From NCBI RefSeq assembly GCF_013778505.1, contig NZ_JAAOWU010000022.1, forward strand, positions 24,666 to 88,665: DNA of 64,000 bases, written 5' to 3'. A program made the translations under genes and the position numbers. The notes beneath the pieces were generated by a model. The model was not told where the DNA came from, ran no database searches, and worked only from the letters and a program-made list of their open reading frames with translations. The DNA comes from Pseudomonas sivasensis (GTDB lineage: Bacteria > Pseudomonadota > Gammaproteobacteria > Pseudomonadales > Pseudomonadaceae). This document shows positions 26,386 to 37,190 of the stretch, piece by piece (position 1 is the stretch's first letter; every line of letters starts with the position of its first letter).

Positions 26386-29319
26386 TTATTCAGCATCCAG
26401 ATGCATAGGCGTTACAACGCGACCATCTTTCTCCGCCTGTCCCAGGTGGGCATCAATGAAGTACACGCGGTCGTCTTCCAACTGGCCCTTATCCACCAAG
26501 TAGTCTTTGATAGTGCTCGCGCGGTCCTGACCGAGTTGGCGCAGTAGCACGTCGCTGTTGCTCCAGAACTTGATCACGCCGTCACGCAGCTTGGCCGTGC
26601 GGTCATCGCGGCTCAGGTCTTTCCACTCCGCCGGTGGCTGTTGTTTCACGCGGATGCGGTAGATGCCTTCGAGCAATGGCGCTTTTTCGCTTTCCGGGAC
26701 TTCCAGCAAGGACGCCTGGGCCGGAACCTTGTCGCCACGGCGCTGCAGGATTTTGTAATAGTTGTACTGGTATTCACGTTCCAGACGTTGCGCTGCGAGG
26801 AAGGGGCCATCGCTGTTGGCAGCGGCCGTGCCTTCAATTTCCAGGCGTAGGGCAGGGCGTTCCTTCAGCGCTTTAGCCAGGGTGTTTAGCGCGCTTTCGG
26901 CGTCTTTGTTCAACTCACTTGAGCCGGCAGCGAAGGACACGTTGCTCAGATCTTCCGCTCCGCCGCCGGTGACCAGCCCGCCGATGAACTTGAACGGTGC
27001 GGTCGCTGCACGCACCACCAGGTTACGCAGGGTCTGCCACACAATCGGCATCACGCTGAATTGCGGGTTATTCAGGTCACCGGTCACCGGCAGTTCGATG
27101 GAGATCTTGCCGTCAGTGTCTTTAAGCAGGGCGATTGCCAAGCGAATCGGCAAGTCCACGGCATCGGCGCTGTCGACTTTCTCACCCAGTTGCAGTTGCT
27201 CGACCACCACTTTGTTCTCGGCCTTCAGCTGGCCCTTGGTGATCACATAGTGCAGGTCCAGGTTGAGGCGTCCCTTGCGGATACGGAAACCCGCGAACTT
27301 ACCTGAGTAGGGCGTCAGGGTCGTCAGCTCGACACGCTTGAAGCTGGTGGCGATATCCAGCGCCGCCATCGGATCGAACGGGTTCACGCTGCCTTTGATC
27401 GTCACTGGCGCGTAACGGTCCACCTTGCCCTTGATGTCGACGCTGGCTGGTTTGGCCTGACGGCTGTCAATCGTGCCGATCTGCCCGTTGAGCTGTTGGA
27501 TGGCAGTGGCGAAGTTGGGTGTCAGGCTGAAGTCGGCAAAGTTGGCCGAGCCATCGTTGATCGCAATCTGCCCGATACGAATGCCCGGGGGTTTATCTTT
27601 GCTTGCCGCAGGCTTGGGGGCCGACTTGGCGCCACTGTCGGCCGGCTGCGGGATCAGCAGGTCATCGACGTTGGTGGTGCGGTCATCGTTGATCATGAAC
27701 CGCGCATATGGTTGCAGCAGGTTGACCTTGTCGATCGACAGGCTGTCGCCGTGCTGGTAGTTCAGGCCCTCGACGACCAGACGCTGCCATTTCAGGAAGT
27801 CACGTGTCTTGAGGGTGTCCAGGGTATGCAACTGGTCGACCTGCGCTCGGCCGGTAATCTGCAGCGCCAGGGGCTCGGTGCTCTTCAGGTTCACGTCGAG
27901 GTCACTGCCGAGCATGCCGCTACGCAGCTCCAAACGGATAAATGGGCTGATATAGGACTGGGCAACCCGTAGGTCAATATCTTTGGTGGTGACCTTCAGC
28001 TTGGCGCTGACTGGGTTGAGGTTGACCACGCCCGTTGCCTGAATCTTGCCTTGCTTGCCCAGGCCGCTGTCGACCTTGAGGTTAAAGGGGCTCTGGTTGA
28101 GGCTGTCGAAATTCTGTACATCCACATTCAACGGGCCCAGCTCCAGCGCTACCGCAGGTTTGGCCTGACGGTCGGCCAGATGTACTTGATAGTTGCGCAG
28201 TTGCACGTCTTTGAGCAGCACTTGCCAAGGCTTGCTTGGCGCAGTCGGGGCAGGCTTTGGAGAGTCGGCTGTAGCTGGCGCAGTGGCAGGCTCCGGCGCC
28301 TTGGCTGGTTTGCTCGGTTGGCTGGCGAACAGTTTCTGCCAGTCCAATTGCCCATCGGCCTCACGAGCAGCCCAGGTCTCCAGCTTATTACTGCGGATCT
28401 TGCCGACCACCACTTGCTGCTTGGCGAGGTCCACCGTGGTCTCGCTGACGTCCAGGCGTTCCAGGCGCACCAGCGGGCGGCCATCCGGTGCCTTTAGAGC
28501 GAACGGCGCGATGCTGGCGGCGGTGTTGGTCAAGTTCAGTTCGGTTTCTTTGGCCAGGCTGAATTTGTAGTCGGTGCTGAAATTGAGCACACCGTCTTCG
28601 AGTACCAGGGGGAGCGCGTCACGCACATATGGCCACCAGGCTTTCATCTTGCCGTCAGTGACCTTTAGCGTACCTTCGGACGTGATCGGCACCAGGCTGA
28701 AGTTGCCTTTCCAATCAATTTGACCACCTTCAGGGCCTGCCGCGACCAGAGTCATATCGGCGTTGTCTTCAGGCAAGGTGCTGAGGTTTTTCAGCTCGAA
28801 GTCGAGTTTGTTGTAGAGAAATTCGATAGGTTCGCTGGGGCGCAGATCTTGAAAGTGCACATAGCCGCCTGCCAGCTTGATGCTGTCGATACGCAGTGGG
28901 AACGGCTTGGCATTGGGGTCGGCAGGGGAGGGTTCGCTTGCAGGGAGCTTGAACAACTGCGCCAGGTTCAATTGGCCAGACTTGTCGAACAGCAGCTCCG
29001 TCTTGGGCTGATCCATTTGCACATCGGCCAAATGCAGTGCCCGGGTCCACAGGCTGTCAATCTGCAGATTGGCGTAAAGGCGCTCGAAGCCCACCTGTTC
29101 CTTGCCGGGTTCGCCAATCTTCAAGCCCCATGCGGTGACTTCCAGGCTGAAGGGATTGAGTTCAATGCGCTCAAGCCGCGCCGGCACCGTGGCGTAATGG
29201 GCCAATTGTTGGTTGGCAACGCGAAGGGCGATGCCCGGCAGAATCAAAAAGCCCAGCAAACTGTACAGGGCAAGGGCGGTCAACAAGGCGCCAGTGGCGC
29301 GAATCAATCCTTTGGGCAT
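26386..29319 (-). CDS. Large DUF748 envelope protein with OmpA-like C-terminus
   Basis: A 977-residue protein with one N-terminal membrane helix (ATGALLTALALYSLLGFLIL) followed by a very long non-cytoplasmic part of beta-rich AsmA-like repeats (DUF748), typical of proteins tied to envelope or lipid transport. A Pro/Ala-rich linker (PAKAPEPATAPATADSP and similar) falls near residue 345. The last 150 residues look OmpA-like (VSFAAGSSELNKDAESALNTL ... RASTIKDYLVDKG), a fold that binds peptidoglycan. It is convergent with the BON gene. No specific function is established; the AsmA and OmpA relation is my reading of the sequence. Confidence 0.8.
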   Translation of the reverse strand: MPKGLIRATGALLTALALYSLLGFLILPGIALRVANQQLAHYATVPARLERIELNPFSLEVTAWGLKIGEPGKEQVGFERLYANLQIDSLWTRALHLADVQMDQPKTELLFDKSGQLNLAQLFKLPASEPSPADPNAKPFPLRIDSIKLAGGYVHFQDLRPSEPIEFLYNKLDFELKNLSTLPEDNADMTLVAAGPEGGQIDWKGNFSLVPITSEGTLKVTDGKMKAWWPYVRDALPLVLEDGVLNFSTDYKFSLAKETELNLTNTAASIAPFALKAPDGRPLVRLERLDVSETTVDLAKQQVVVGKIRSNKLETWAAREADGQLDWQKLFASQPSKPAKAPEPATAPATADSPKPAPTAPSKPWQVLLKDVQLRNYQVHLADRQAKPAVALELGPLNVDVQNFDSLNQSPFNLKVDSGLGKQGKIQATGVVNLNPVSAKLKVTTKDIDLRVAQSYISPFIRLELRSGMLGSDLDVNLKSTEPLALQITGRAQVDQLHTLDTLKTRDFLKWQRLVVEGLNYQHGDSLSIDKVNLLQPYARFMINDDRTTNVDDLLIPQPADSGAKSAPKPAASKDKPPGIRIGQIAINDGSANFADFSLTPNFATAIQQLNGQIGTIDSRQAKPASVDIKGKVDRYAPVTIKGSVNPFDPMAALDIATSFKRVELTTLTPYSGKFAGFRIRKGRLNLDLHYVITKGQLKAENKVVVEQLQLGEKVDSADAVDLPIRLAIALLKDTDGKISIELPVTGDLNNPQFSVMPIVWQTLRNLVVRAATAPFKFIGGLVTGGGAEDLSNVSFAAGSSELNKDAESALNTLAKALKERPALRLEIEGTAAANSDGPFLAAQRLEREYQYNYYKILQRRGDKVPAQASLLEVPESEKAPLLEGIYRIRVKQQPPAEWKDLSRDDRTAKLRDGVIKFWSNSDVLLRQLGQDRASTIKDYLVDKGQLEDDRVYFIDAHLGQAEKDGRVVTPMHLDAE

Positions 29320-29406
29320 GGGGCGGCGCCATCTATATCGAACAGGAGTGCCTTGGAGTATGGCACGGGTTTTCGGTTCCGAAGAGCCGGGGCGTTGGGA
29401 CGCTTC

Positions 29407-30423
29407 CTACAGCTGGAGTATCAGCGTTTTCAAGGGGGGCTGCTGATCCTGTGAGGGAAAATCCGCACCCGGCGTCATGATTTGCCAGTCGCGCACTGGG
29501 CGACCGGCTTTCTCCGCGCATCGCAGGACCTGCTCGCGCCAATCCTCCATGCTGACCTTTGCCAGGTTGTTGCAGCAGATCAGCACACCGTTGTCAGCAG
29601 TCGCGAGAAGTGCGGGCTTGAGCAGGCTCTGGTAGTCGCGCAACAGGTCGACGGTGCCGAACGCGCTCTTGGCCCAGGCCGGAGGATCGAGCAGCACCAA
29701 GTCATATTGACGCTGTTCAAGACGCGGGTAGCTCGGCAGTTTCTGCCCGCGCCGCTGGGTGATCGGCAGCCCGGCCAGTTGGCGAATCGCCGGAAAGAAG
29801 TCCGACTGCACGAACTCCATACTCGGCAGCTGCGGGTTGAGCTGGCCGTTTTCACGCCCGACCGCCAGGTTGCCTTCCGCGAAGTCCAAATTGCACACCT
29901 CACGCGCGCCGCCAGCGGCGGCGCTCAGGCCCACGCCGCAGGTGTAGGCAAACAGGTTCAGTACGCTTTTACCGGCGCTGTGATCTTTGACCCAGCCGCG
30001 GGTATTGCGCAGATCGAGGAACAGCAACGGATCCTGCCCGGCATGGCGCCCGCGAACACGGTAATTGAGGCCCCATTCGTGCCCGACCATGTCTTCCAGT
30101 GCTGCGGGTTCGGCTCGGTATACCGTGTCTTCGCGGTCGATCCGCGAATTGCCGCGGGAGCGGTCGTTGTACACGAGCAGCAACTCCAGGCCCAGGTACT
30201 GGTTAATCAGTTGATGCAGGTCCAGTAGGTCTGTGGTTTCCAGCGACTGGTGGAAGCTTTGCACCAGCAACTGCGGGCCATAACGGTCAATGGTCAGGCC
30301 GCCGGCGCCCTCCTGGCTGCCGTGGAACAGGCGATAGCAATCGGTGCCCTGGGCATGCAGCTCGTTGATCAGGTCTTGGCGATGATCGAGGGCGGCGCGC
30401 AGCGCCTGATTCAAGGGAGACAT
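29407..30423 (-). CDS. Class I SAM-dependent rRNA methyltransferase (RlmI-like)
   Basis: Probable 23S rRNA cytosine-C5 methyltransferase of the RlmI/PF10672 type, 338 residues from the ATG at 30423. The N-terminal part has DCYRLFHGSQEGAGGLTIDRYG, the SAM site is VLNLFAYTCGVGLSAAAGGA, and the catalytic-loop-like motif is LLDPPAWAKS. A longer frame upstream (about 49 codons) lacks family features and is not used. It lacks the PUA domain of true RlmI, so the exact target is open. Downstream of the MpaB-like gene on the same strand. Confidence 0.85.
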   Translation of the reverse strand: MSPLNQALRAALDHRQDLINELHAQGTDCYRLFHGSQEGAGGLTIDRYGPQLLVQSFHQSLETTDLLDLHQLINQYLGLELLLVYNDRSRGNSRIDREDTVYRAEPAALEDMVGHEWGLNYRVRGRHAGQDPLLFLDLRNTRGWVKDHSAGKSVLNLFAYTCGVGLSAAAGGAREVCNLDFAEGNLAVGRENGQLNPQLPSMEFVQSDFFPAIRQLAGLPITQRRGQKLPSYPRLEQRQYDLVLLDPPAWAKSAFGTVDLLRDYQSLLKPALLATADNGVLICCNNLAKVSMEDWREQVLRCAEKAGRPVRDWQIMTPGADFPSQDQQPPLKTLILQL

Positions 30424-30478
30424 GGAGCGCGCCTGGCTGTAAATGAGGGCGCGAAGTTTAACAGCTATGGTGCCTTGC

Positions 30479-31348
30479 CTACACCAACCCCATCCGCCTG
30501 TGTGCCCGTTGCACCGAGCCATTGCGCATCGCCCAGCGCAATAACGGCGCGCTACGCTTGACCCCTGCACGGATCATCTGACGTTGCAGCGGGTTCTGAT
30601 GCTGATCGAGCATGGTGCTGGCCCAGTCTGGCAGCAGATCGATCCCGGCCTGCATCATCAAGAAGCCAAACGGCTTGGCTAAAGTACTGGGCGAGGGGGC
30701 GTTCAGCAGCAGGCGCAGTACTTCGCGGCTGCGTTCGTCACACAGCAATTGCGGACGGATACGCTCCAGATAATCGGAAATTTCCTGCCGCGAGCGCGGT
30801 ACATGCCGCGCCCCCAAGCGCTCCGCCACCAGGGCGATTTCGCTGTAGTAACGATCTTGATCGCGGCTAGACAGAGTCGGGTTGCGATAGCGCAAGTGAG
30901 CGGCCATAAAGTTGCTCACCTCGGCTACATGAACCCAAGTCAGTAGCTCGGGATCGCTCGCCGAATAAGGCCGTCCATCCGGCGCATGCCCGACCACCTG
31001 CAGGTGGATGGTGCGCACTTTTTCGATCAGCCAGTCGGCGTCTTTGCGCGAACCAAAGGTAGTACCTGAAATGAACTGCGAGGTACGCCGCAGGCGCCCG
31101 AGCATGTCCTGGCGAAAGTTCGAATGGTCCCAAACGCCGGCCAGGGCCAGTGGGTGCAAGGCTTGCAGCATCAATGCGCTGATGCCGCCGATCAGCATGC
31201 TGCTGAAGTCACCATGGACTTGCCAACTGACCGAGTCTGGCCCGAACAGGCCGGGATCGCCCTTGGGGTTTTCCAGGTCCAGTTGCCCCAGTGACAAGCC
31301 GGTGAGGCTCATCAGCTGGGTTTCGATACGGCTGCGGATAAATTCCAT
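30479..31348 (-). CDS. Oxygenase MpaB-like protein (DUF2236)
   Basis: A 289-residue protein of the DUF2236 family, now called MpaB-like after a fungal oxygenase; members are thought to bind heme through a conserved His. The region GGISALMLQALHPLALAGVWDHSNF and the later WVHVAEVSNFMAAH are the family's conserved blocks, with histidines in each. It begins 16 bases after acs and is probably co-transcribed with it, but no functional link to acetate use is known. No signal peptide or membrane helix is evident. Confidence 0.75.
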   Translation of the reverse strand: MEFIRSRIETQLMSLTGLSLGQLDLENPKGDPGLFGPDSVSWQVHGDFSSMLIGGISALMLQALHPLALAGVWDHSNFRQDMLGRLRRTSQFISGTTFGSRKDADWLIEKVRTIHLQVVGHAPDGRPYSASDPELLTWVHVAEVSNFMAAHLRYRNPTLSSRDQDRYYSEIALVAERLGARHVPRSRQEISDYLERIRPQLLCDERSREVLRLLLNAPSPSTLAKPFGFLMMQAGIDLLPDWASTMLDQHQNPLQRQMIRAGVKRSAPLLRWAMRNGSVQRAHRRMGLV

Positions 31349-31364
31349 GGCGGCTCAGGTTTTC

Positions 31365-33302
<1,938 letters not shown>

Positions 33303-33308
33303 GAGCGA

Positions 33309-33322
33309 TCCTTATTCTTGTT
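33309..33322 (-). promoter_or_regulatory. Shine-Dalgarno and Hfq/Crc motif of acs
   Basis: On the minus strand AACAAGAA (33315-33322), a full match to the AANAANAA catabolite-activity motif, is separated by one base from AAGGA (33309-33313), the acs ribosome binding site. Hfq with Crc binding here would block translation and be relieved by CrcZ, encoded 6 kb away. Confidence 0.65.
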
Positions 33323-33365
33323 TTTGCGACAAGTCATAAAGATGCACCCTGTGTGGAGAGGGTTC

Positions 33366-33395
33366 AAGGCCAACGTCCAAAAGGACGTTGGCCTT
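33366..33395 (-). terminator. Long hairpin between pgi and acs
   Basis: AAGGCCAACGTCC and GGACGTTGGCCTT form a perfect 13-bp stem with a 4-base loop, 12 bases after the pgi stop. The T-run is poor, but position and strength fit the end of the pgi transcript. Confidence 0.7.
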
Positions 33396-33407
33396 GCTAT
33401 ACCTGCA

Positions 33408-35072
33408 TCAGCCGCGGTGACGGCCGCGGAAGTAGTTGATCAGACCCTGGGTCGAAGCGTCCTCAGCCAAGGTTTCTTCGGCGCCGGTCAGACGGTTGTA
33501 GACGCCTTTGCCGAGCTCTTTACCCAGTTCAACGCCCCATTGGTCGAACGCGTTGATGCCCCAGATCACGCTTTGTACGAACACTTTGTGCTCATACATG
33601 GCAACCAGCGCGCCGAGGCGACGCGGGCTGATGCGCTCCACCACCAGGGTGTTGCTCGGACGGTTGCCCGGGATCACCTTGTGCGGGGCCAGCTTCTGCA
33701 CTTCGTCTTCCGGGATGCCCTTGTCGCGCAGCTCGGATTCAGCTTCGCTGCGGGTCTTGCCGAGCATCAGTGCCTGGCTTTGGGACAGGCAGTTGGCGTA
33801 CAGCCACTGATGGTGGTCGGACACCGGGTTGAAGCTGACGATCGGCACGATGAAGTCGGCCGGGATCAGTTGGGTGCCTTGGTGCAGCAACTGGTGGTAA
33901 GCATGCTGACCGTTGCAACCGACGCCACCCCAGATCACTGGGCCGGTGTCGGTGGACACCGGTTTGCCGTCTTGGCGCACGCTCTTGCCGTTGGATTCCA
34001 TGTCCAGCTGTTGCAAGTGCTTGGTGATGTTACGCAGATAGTGGTCGTACGGCAGGATCGCATGGCTCTGCGCACCCCAGAAGTTGCCGTACCACACGCC
34101 CAGCAGGCCAAGCAGCACTGGCATGTTTTGTTCGAATGGCGCGTTCTGGAAATGCTGGTCCATGGTATAGGCACCGGACAGCAGTTCCTTGAAGTTGGAC
34201 ATGCCGATGGCCAGTGCGATTGGCAAGCCGATGGCAGACCACAACGAGTAACGGCCGCCGACCCAGTCCCACATCGGGAAGATGTTTTCTTCGCGAATAC
34301 CGAAGGCCACGGCTGCCGCGTTGTTGCTCGACACGGCGATGAAGTGGCGATACAGCTCAGCTTCCGAGCCACCTTGGGCCAAGTACCAGGCACGAGCGGC
34401 CTGGGCGTTTTTCAGGGTTTCTAGGGTGTTGAAGGACTTCGACGAAACGATGAATAGCGTGGTTTCGGCGCGCAGCTTCATGGTCAGCTCGTGGAACTCG
34501 CTGCCATCGATGTTCGCCAGGTAATGGCAGCGCACGCCTTTGTGGGCGTAGGACAACAGCGCTTCGGAGACCAGCTCCGGGCCGAGGAACGAGCCACCGA
34601 TGCCGATGTTCACCACGTCGGTGATCGGCTTTTCGGTGTAGCCGCGCCACAGGCCGTCGTGGATGCGGCCGACCAGGTCGGTGATCTGGTTCAGCACCTT
34701 GTGCACGTCCGGCATGATGTTCACGCCATTGACCGACAGCTTGTCACCCACTGGGCGGCGCAAGGCGGTGTGCAGGGCCGGGCGGCCTTCTGACGAGTTG
34801 ACCGGTTCGCCAGCGTAGAGCGAGTTGATCGCGTCCTTGAGGCCGACTTCCTCCGCCAGCCCTACCAGCAGGTCGCGGGTTTCGCTGGTGATCAGGTTTT
34901 TCGAGTAATCGAGGAAAAGTCCGCAGCTGCTCAAGGTGAATTGGGAAAAACGCTGAGGATCGGCATTGAACGCTTCACGCATGCTGAAATCCTGCATGGC
35001 TTGGCGATGTTGATTGAGCGCTTGCCAGGCGGGCAGAGCGGTAACGTCATGAGGGGTGCGGTAGTACGCCAT
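33408..35072 (-). CDS. pgi: Glucose-6-phosphate isomerase
   Basis: Interconverts glucose-6-phosphate and fructose-6-phosphate; in pseudomonads, which lack phosphofructokinase, it mainly serves recycling and gluconeogenesis. The 554-residue protein has VVNIGIGGSFLGP, the SSKSFNTLETLKNA phosphate loop, WVGGRYSLWSAIGLPIAL and the C-terminal NAFDQWGVELGK signature. The ATG giving MAYYRTPHD is preferred over a start 20 codons upstream because it has AAGGAAA nearby and matches the family. Confidence 0.97.
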   Translation of the reverse strand: MAYYRTPHDVTALPAWQALNQHRQAMQDFSMREAFNADPQRFSQFTLSSCGLFLDYSKNLITSETRDLLVGLAEEVGLKDAINSLYAGEPVNSSEGRPALHTALRRPVGDKLSVNGVNIMPDVHKVLNQITDLVGRIHDGLWRGYTEKPITDVVNIGIGGSFLGPELVSEALLSYAHKGVRCHYLANIDGSEFHELTMKLRAETTLFIVSSKSFNTLETLKNAQAARAWYLAQGGSEAELYRHFIAVSSNNAAAVAFGIREENIFPMWDWVGGRYSLWSAIGLPIALAIGMSNFKELLSGAYTMDQHFQNAPFEQNMPVLLGLLGVWYGNFWGAQSHAILPYDHYLRNITKHLQQLDMESNGKSVRQDGKPVSTDTGPVIWGGVGCNGQHAYHQLLHQGTQLIPADFIVPIVSFNPVSDHHQWLYANCLSQSQALMLGKTRSEAESELRDKGIPEDEVQKLAPHKVIPGNRPSNTLVVERISPRRLGALVAMYEHKVFVQSVIWGINAFDQWGVELGKELGKGVYNRLTGAEETLAEDASTQGLINYFRGRHRG

Positions 35073-35229
35073 CGCTGCGGGTTTCCTTTTATTACGGGGA
35101 CTGCCTTTAGGACACTTCATAGCCCGGAACATCCAGTCTTATCTCAAGCATTGGGTTCCAGACAGCGCTAACTATAGCGCCGGGCGATTACATTAAACCT
35201 AGCGTGTCGATATGTCTTGGCTTTGTCTG

Positions 35230-35264
35230 CGCTGTGGCCGGTACTTTTTTATACCGGCACAGCG
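35230..35264 (-). terminator. Hairpin between panC and pgi
   Basis: CGCTGTGGCCGGTA and TACCGGCACAGCG pair over 13 bases with one bulge, 33 bases after the panC stop. The T-run lies in the loop rather than after the stem. The remaining spacer up to the pgi start holds no gene; panD, adjacent to panC in P. aeruginosa, is absent here. Confidence 0.55.
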
Positions 35265-35296
35265 AGCAGGGCAACAGGCGGGGTGTTCAGCGAGGT

Positions 35297-36148
35297 TTAA
35301 TTGAGGCTCAGATGCAGGTTGTCGATCAACCGAGTCGTGCCCAGGAAGGCTGCCACCAGGATCACGATGTCCTTGTCCTCAGGGGTTGCCGGGCGCAGAT
35401 GCACGCCCTGGCGCACTTCGAGGTAATCCACGCGCAGCCCGGCAGCTTCGATCTGCTTGACCTGTTCGGCGCGCAGCGTGGCGAAGTTGTGGTCACCGTC
35501 CTTGATGGCTGCGGCAATCTGGCTGAGGCTGCGATACAGCACCGGCGCGATCCCGCGTTCCTCTTCGCTGAGAAAACCGTTGCGCGACGACAGCGCCAGG
35601 CCATCTTCGGCGCGTACGGTGGGCTCACCGATGATCTGAATCGGCATGTTCAGGTCATGGACCATGGCGCGAATCACGGCCAGTTGCTGGTAATCCTTTT
35701 GACCGAACACGGCCATGTCCGGCTGGACCATGTTGAACAGCTTGCTGACCACGGTCGCCACGCCTTCGAAATGCCCGGGACGGCTGGCGCCGCACAAGCC
35801 TTCGGACAGTTGCGGGACGCTGACGCGGGTCTGGCCGGTCATGCCGCCGGGGTACATTTCCTCGACGGTCGGTGCGAACAGCAGGTTGCAGCCGGCTTGC
35901 AGTAGCTTTTCCTGGTCGGCGGCGAGGGTGCGGGGATACTTGTCCAGGTCTTCACCCGCGCCAAATTGCAGCGGGTTGACGAAGATACTCGCGACGACAA
36001 AGTCCGCTTGCTGAACAGCCTTCGTCACCAGGGTTGCATGGCCGCTGTGCAGGTTGCCCATGGTAGGTACGAAGCCAATGCGTTTACCCGCCTTGCGGGC
36101 GTGGGCGACGGCGGCGCGTAGTTCGCGTACGGTTCTTACGGTGTTCAT
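35297..36148 (-). CDS. panC: Pantothenate synthetase
   Basis: Joins pantoate and beta-alanine using ATP to make pantothenate (vitamin B5, CoA precursor). The 283-residue nucleotidyltransferase has FVPTMGNLHSGHATLV (HIGH-like), FVNPLQFGAGEDLDKYPRT, FGQKDYQQLAVI and the KMSKS-equivalent LSSRN. Its start overlaps the panB stop by 4 bases, so panB-panC are translationally coupled. Confidence 0.97.
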   Translation of the reverse strand: MNTVRTVRELRAAVAHARKAGKRIGFVPTMGNLHSGHATLVTKAVQQADFVVASIFVNPLQFGAGEDLDKYPRTLAADQEKLLQAGCNLLFAPTVEEMYPGGMTGQTRVSVPQLSEGLCGASRPGHFEGVATVVSKLFNMVQPDMAVFGQKDYQQLAVIRAMVHDLNMPIQIIGEPTVRAEDGLALSSRNGFLSEEERGIAPVLYRSLSQIAAAIKDGDHNFATLRAEQVKQIEAAGLRVDYLEVRQGVHLRPATPEDKDIVILVAAFLGTTRLIDNLHLSLN

Positions 36149-36945
36149 GCAGAGAATCCGTGTTCGGCGCCTGGGAAGGTCACGCCTTTGACTTCGGTAA
36201 CGTACGCGCTCAATGCCGCGTGGATGCTGTCCTGGCCGGTCATGAAGTTCTTCACGAACTTCGGCACGCGACCCGTGATCGACAGGCCGAGCATGTCGTG
36301 CAGCACCAGCACCTGGCCATCAGTGGCCGAGCCCGCGCCAATGCCAATCACCGGCACTTTTACGGCTTGGGTGATTTCTGCAGCGAGTTCGCTGGGCACG
36401 CACTCAAGCAGGATCATTGCAACGCCGGCCTGTTCCAGGGCGATGGCATCGGCACGCATCTGGCGTGCCTGGGCTTCGTTGCGACCTTGTACCTTGTAGC
36501 CGCCGAGAAGGTTTACCGACTGTGGCGTCAGGCCCATATGTGCGCACACCGGCACGCCGCGTTCAGCCAGCAAGCGAATCGACTCGGCGAGCCACAGTGC
36601 GCCCTCCACTTTGACCATGTGTGCGCCGGCGCGCATCAGTTTGCCTGCGTTGAGGAAGGTCTGCTCAGTGGTGGCGTAATCCATGAACGGCAGGTCGGCG
36701 ATGATGAAGGCGCCGTCGTTACCGCGCTTGACGCTGGCAGTGTGGTAAGCCAGTTCATCGGTGGTAACGGGCAGGGTGCTGTCATTCCCTTGAAGAACCA
36801 TGCCCAGGGAGTCGCCTACCAGCAACACTTCAACCCCGGCTTGGCAGCTGGCGTGGGCGAAGGTGGCGTCATAGCAGGTCAGCATGGTGATTTTTTCACC
36901 TTTGAGCTTGAGGCTCTGCAAGGTGGTCAGGGTAATGTCTGGCAT
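36145..36945 (-). CDS. panB: 3-methyl-2-oxobutanoate hydroxymethyltransferase
   Basis: Transfers a one-carbon unit from methylenetetrahydrofolate to ketoisovalerate, the first step to pantoate; the substrate comes from the valine pathway encoded by ilvIH/ilvC further right. The 266-residue barrel has the metal-binding VGDSLGMVLQG, the VKVEG catalytic lysine strand and GVPVCAHMGLTPQSV. Overlaps panC. The 245-base region upstream carries four TGTTAC repeats. Confidence 0.97.
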   Translation of the reverse strand: MPDITLTTLQSLKLKGEKITMLTCYDATFAHASCQAGVEVLLVGDSLGMVLQGNDSTLPVTTDELAYHTASVKRGNDGAFIIADLPFMDYATTEQTFLNAGKLMRAGAHMVKVEGALWLAESIRLLAERGVPVCAHMGLTPQSVNLLGGYKVQGRNEAQARQMRADAIALEQAGVAMILLECVPSELAAEITQAVKVPVIGIGAGSATDGQVLVLHDMLGLSITGRVPKFVKNFMTGQDSIHAALSAYVTEVKGVTFPGAEHGFSA

Positions 36946-37123
36946 GAAAAGGGTCCTCGTTCAGGCGCTTGGAAACAGCGAGTTACGCGCGTGAGTCTTC
37001 GTTTATACAGGCGCACTGTCTTGAGAGCAGTGCTTATAAGGCCTGGATTGCGCCCTTTAGCGCCGGGTTGGCGGCAGCGGGACGCCTATAGTCGTGAGGA
37101 GGACACGGGAAGTCAATTGGATG

Positions 37124-37163
37124 TGTTACCGCATTGTTACGCGTGGGGTGTTACCGCTGTTAC
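37124..37163 (-). promoter_or_regulatory. Cluster of four TGTTAC half-sites upstream of panB
   Basis: TGTTAC occurs at 37124, 37135, 37149 and 37158, all in the same orientation, within 40 bases, as a 25-base tandem (GTGTTACCGC repeated). The hexamer is the half-site of the CbrB operator found perfectly upstream of crcZ in this same window. No -24/-12 promoter is visible between the cluster and panB, so the bound protein is unknown. Confidence 0.4.
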
Positions 37164-37190
37164 TGACGCGTTTCAGCTGTGTGAGCTGGC

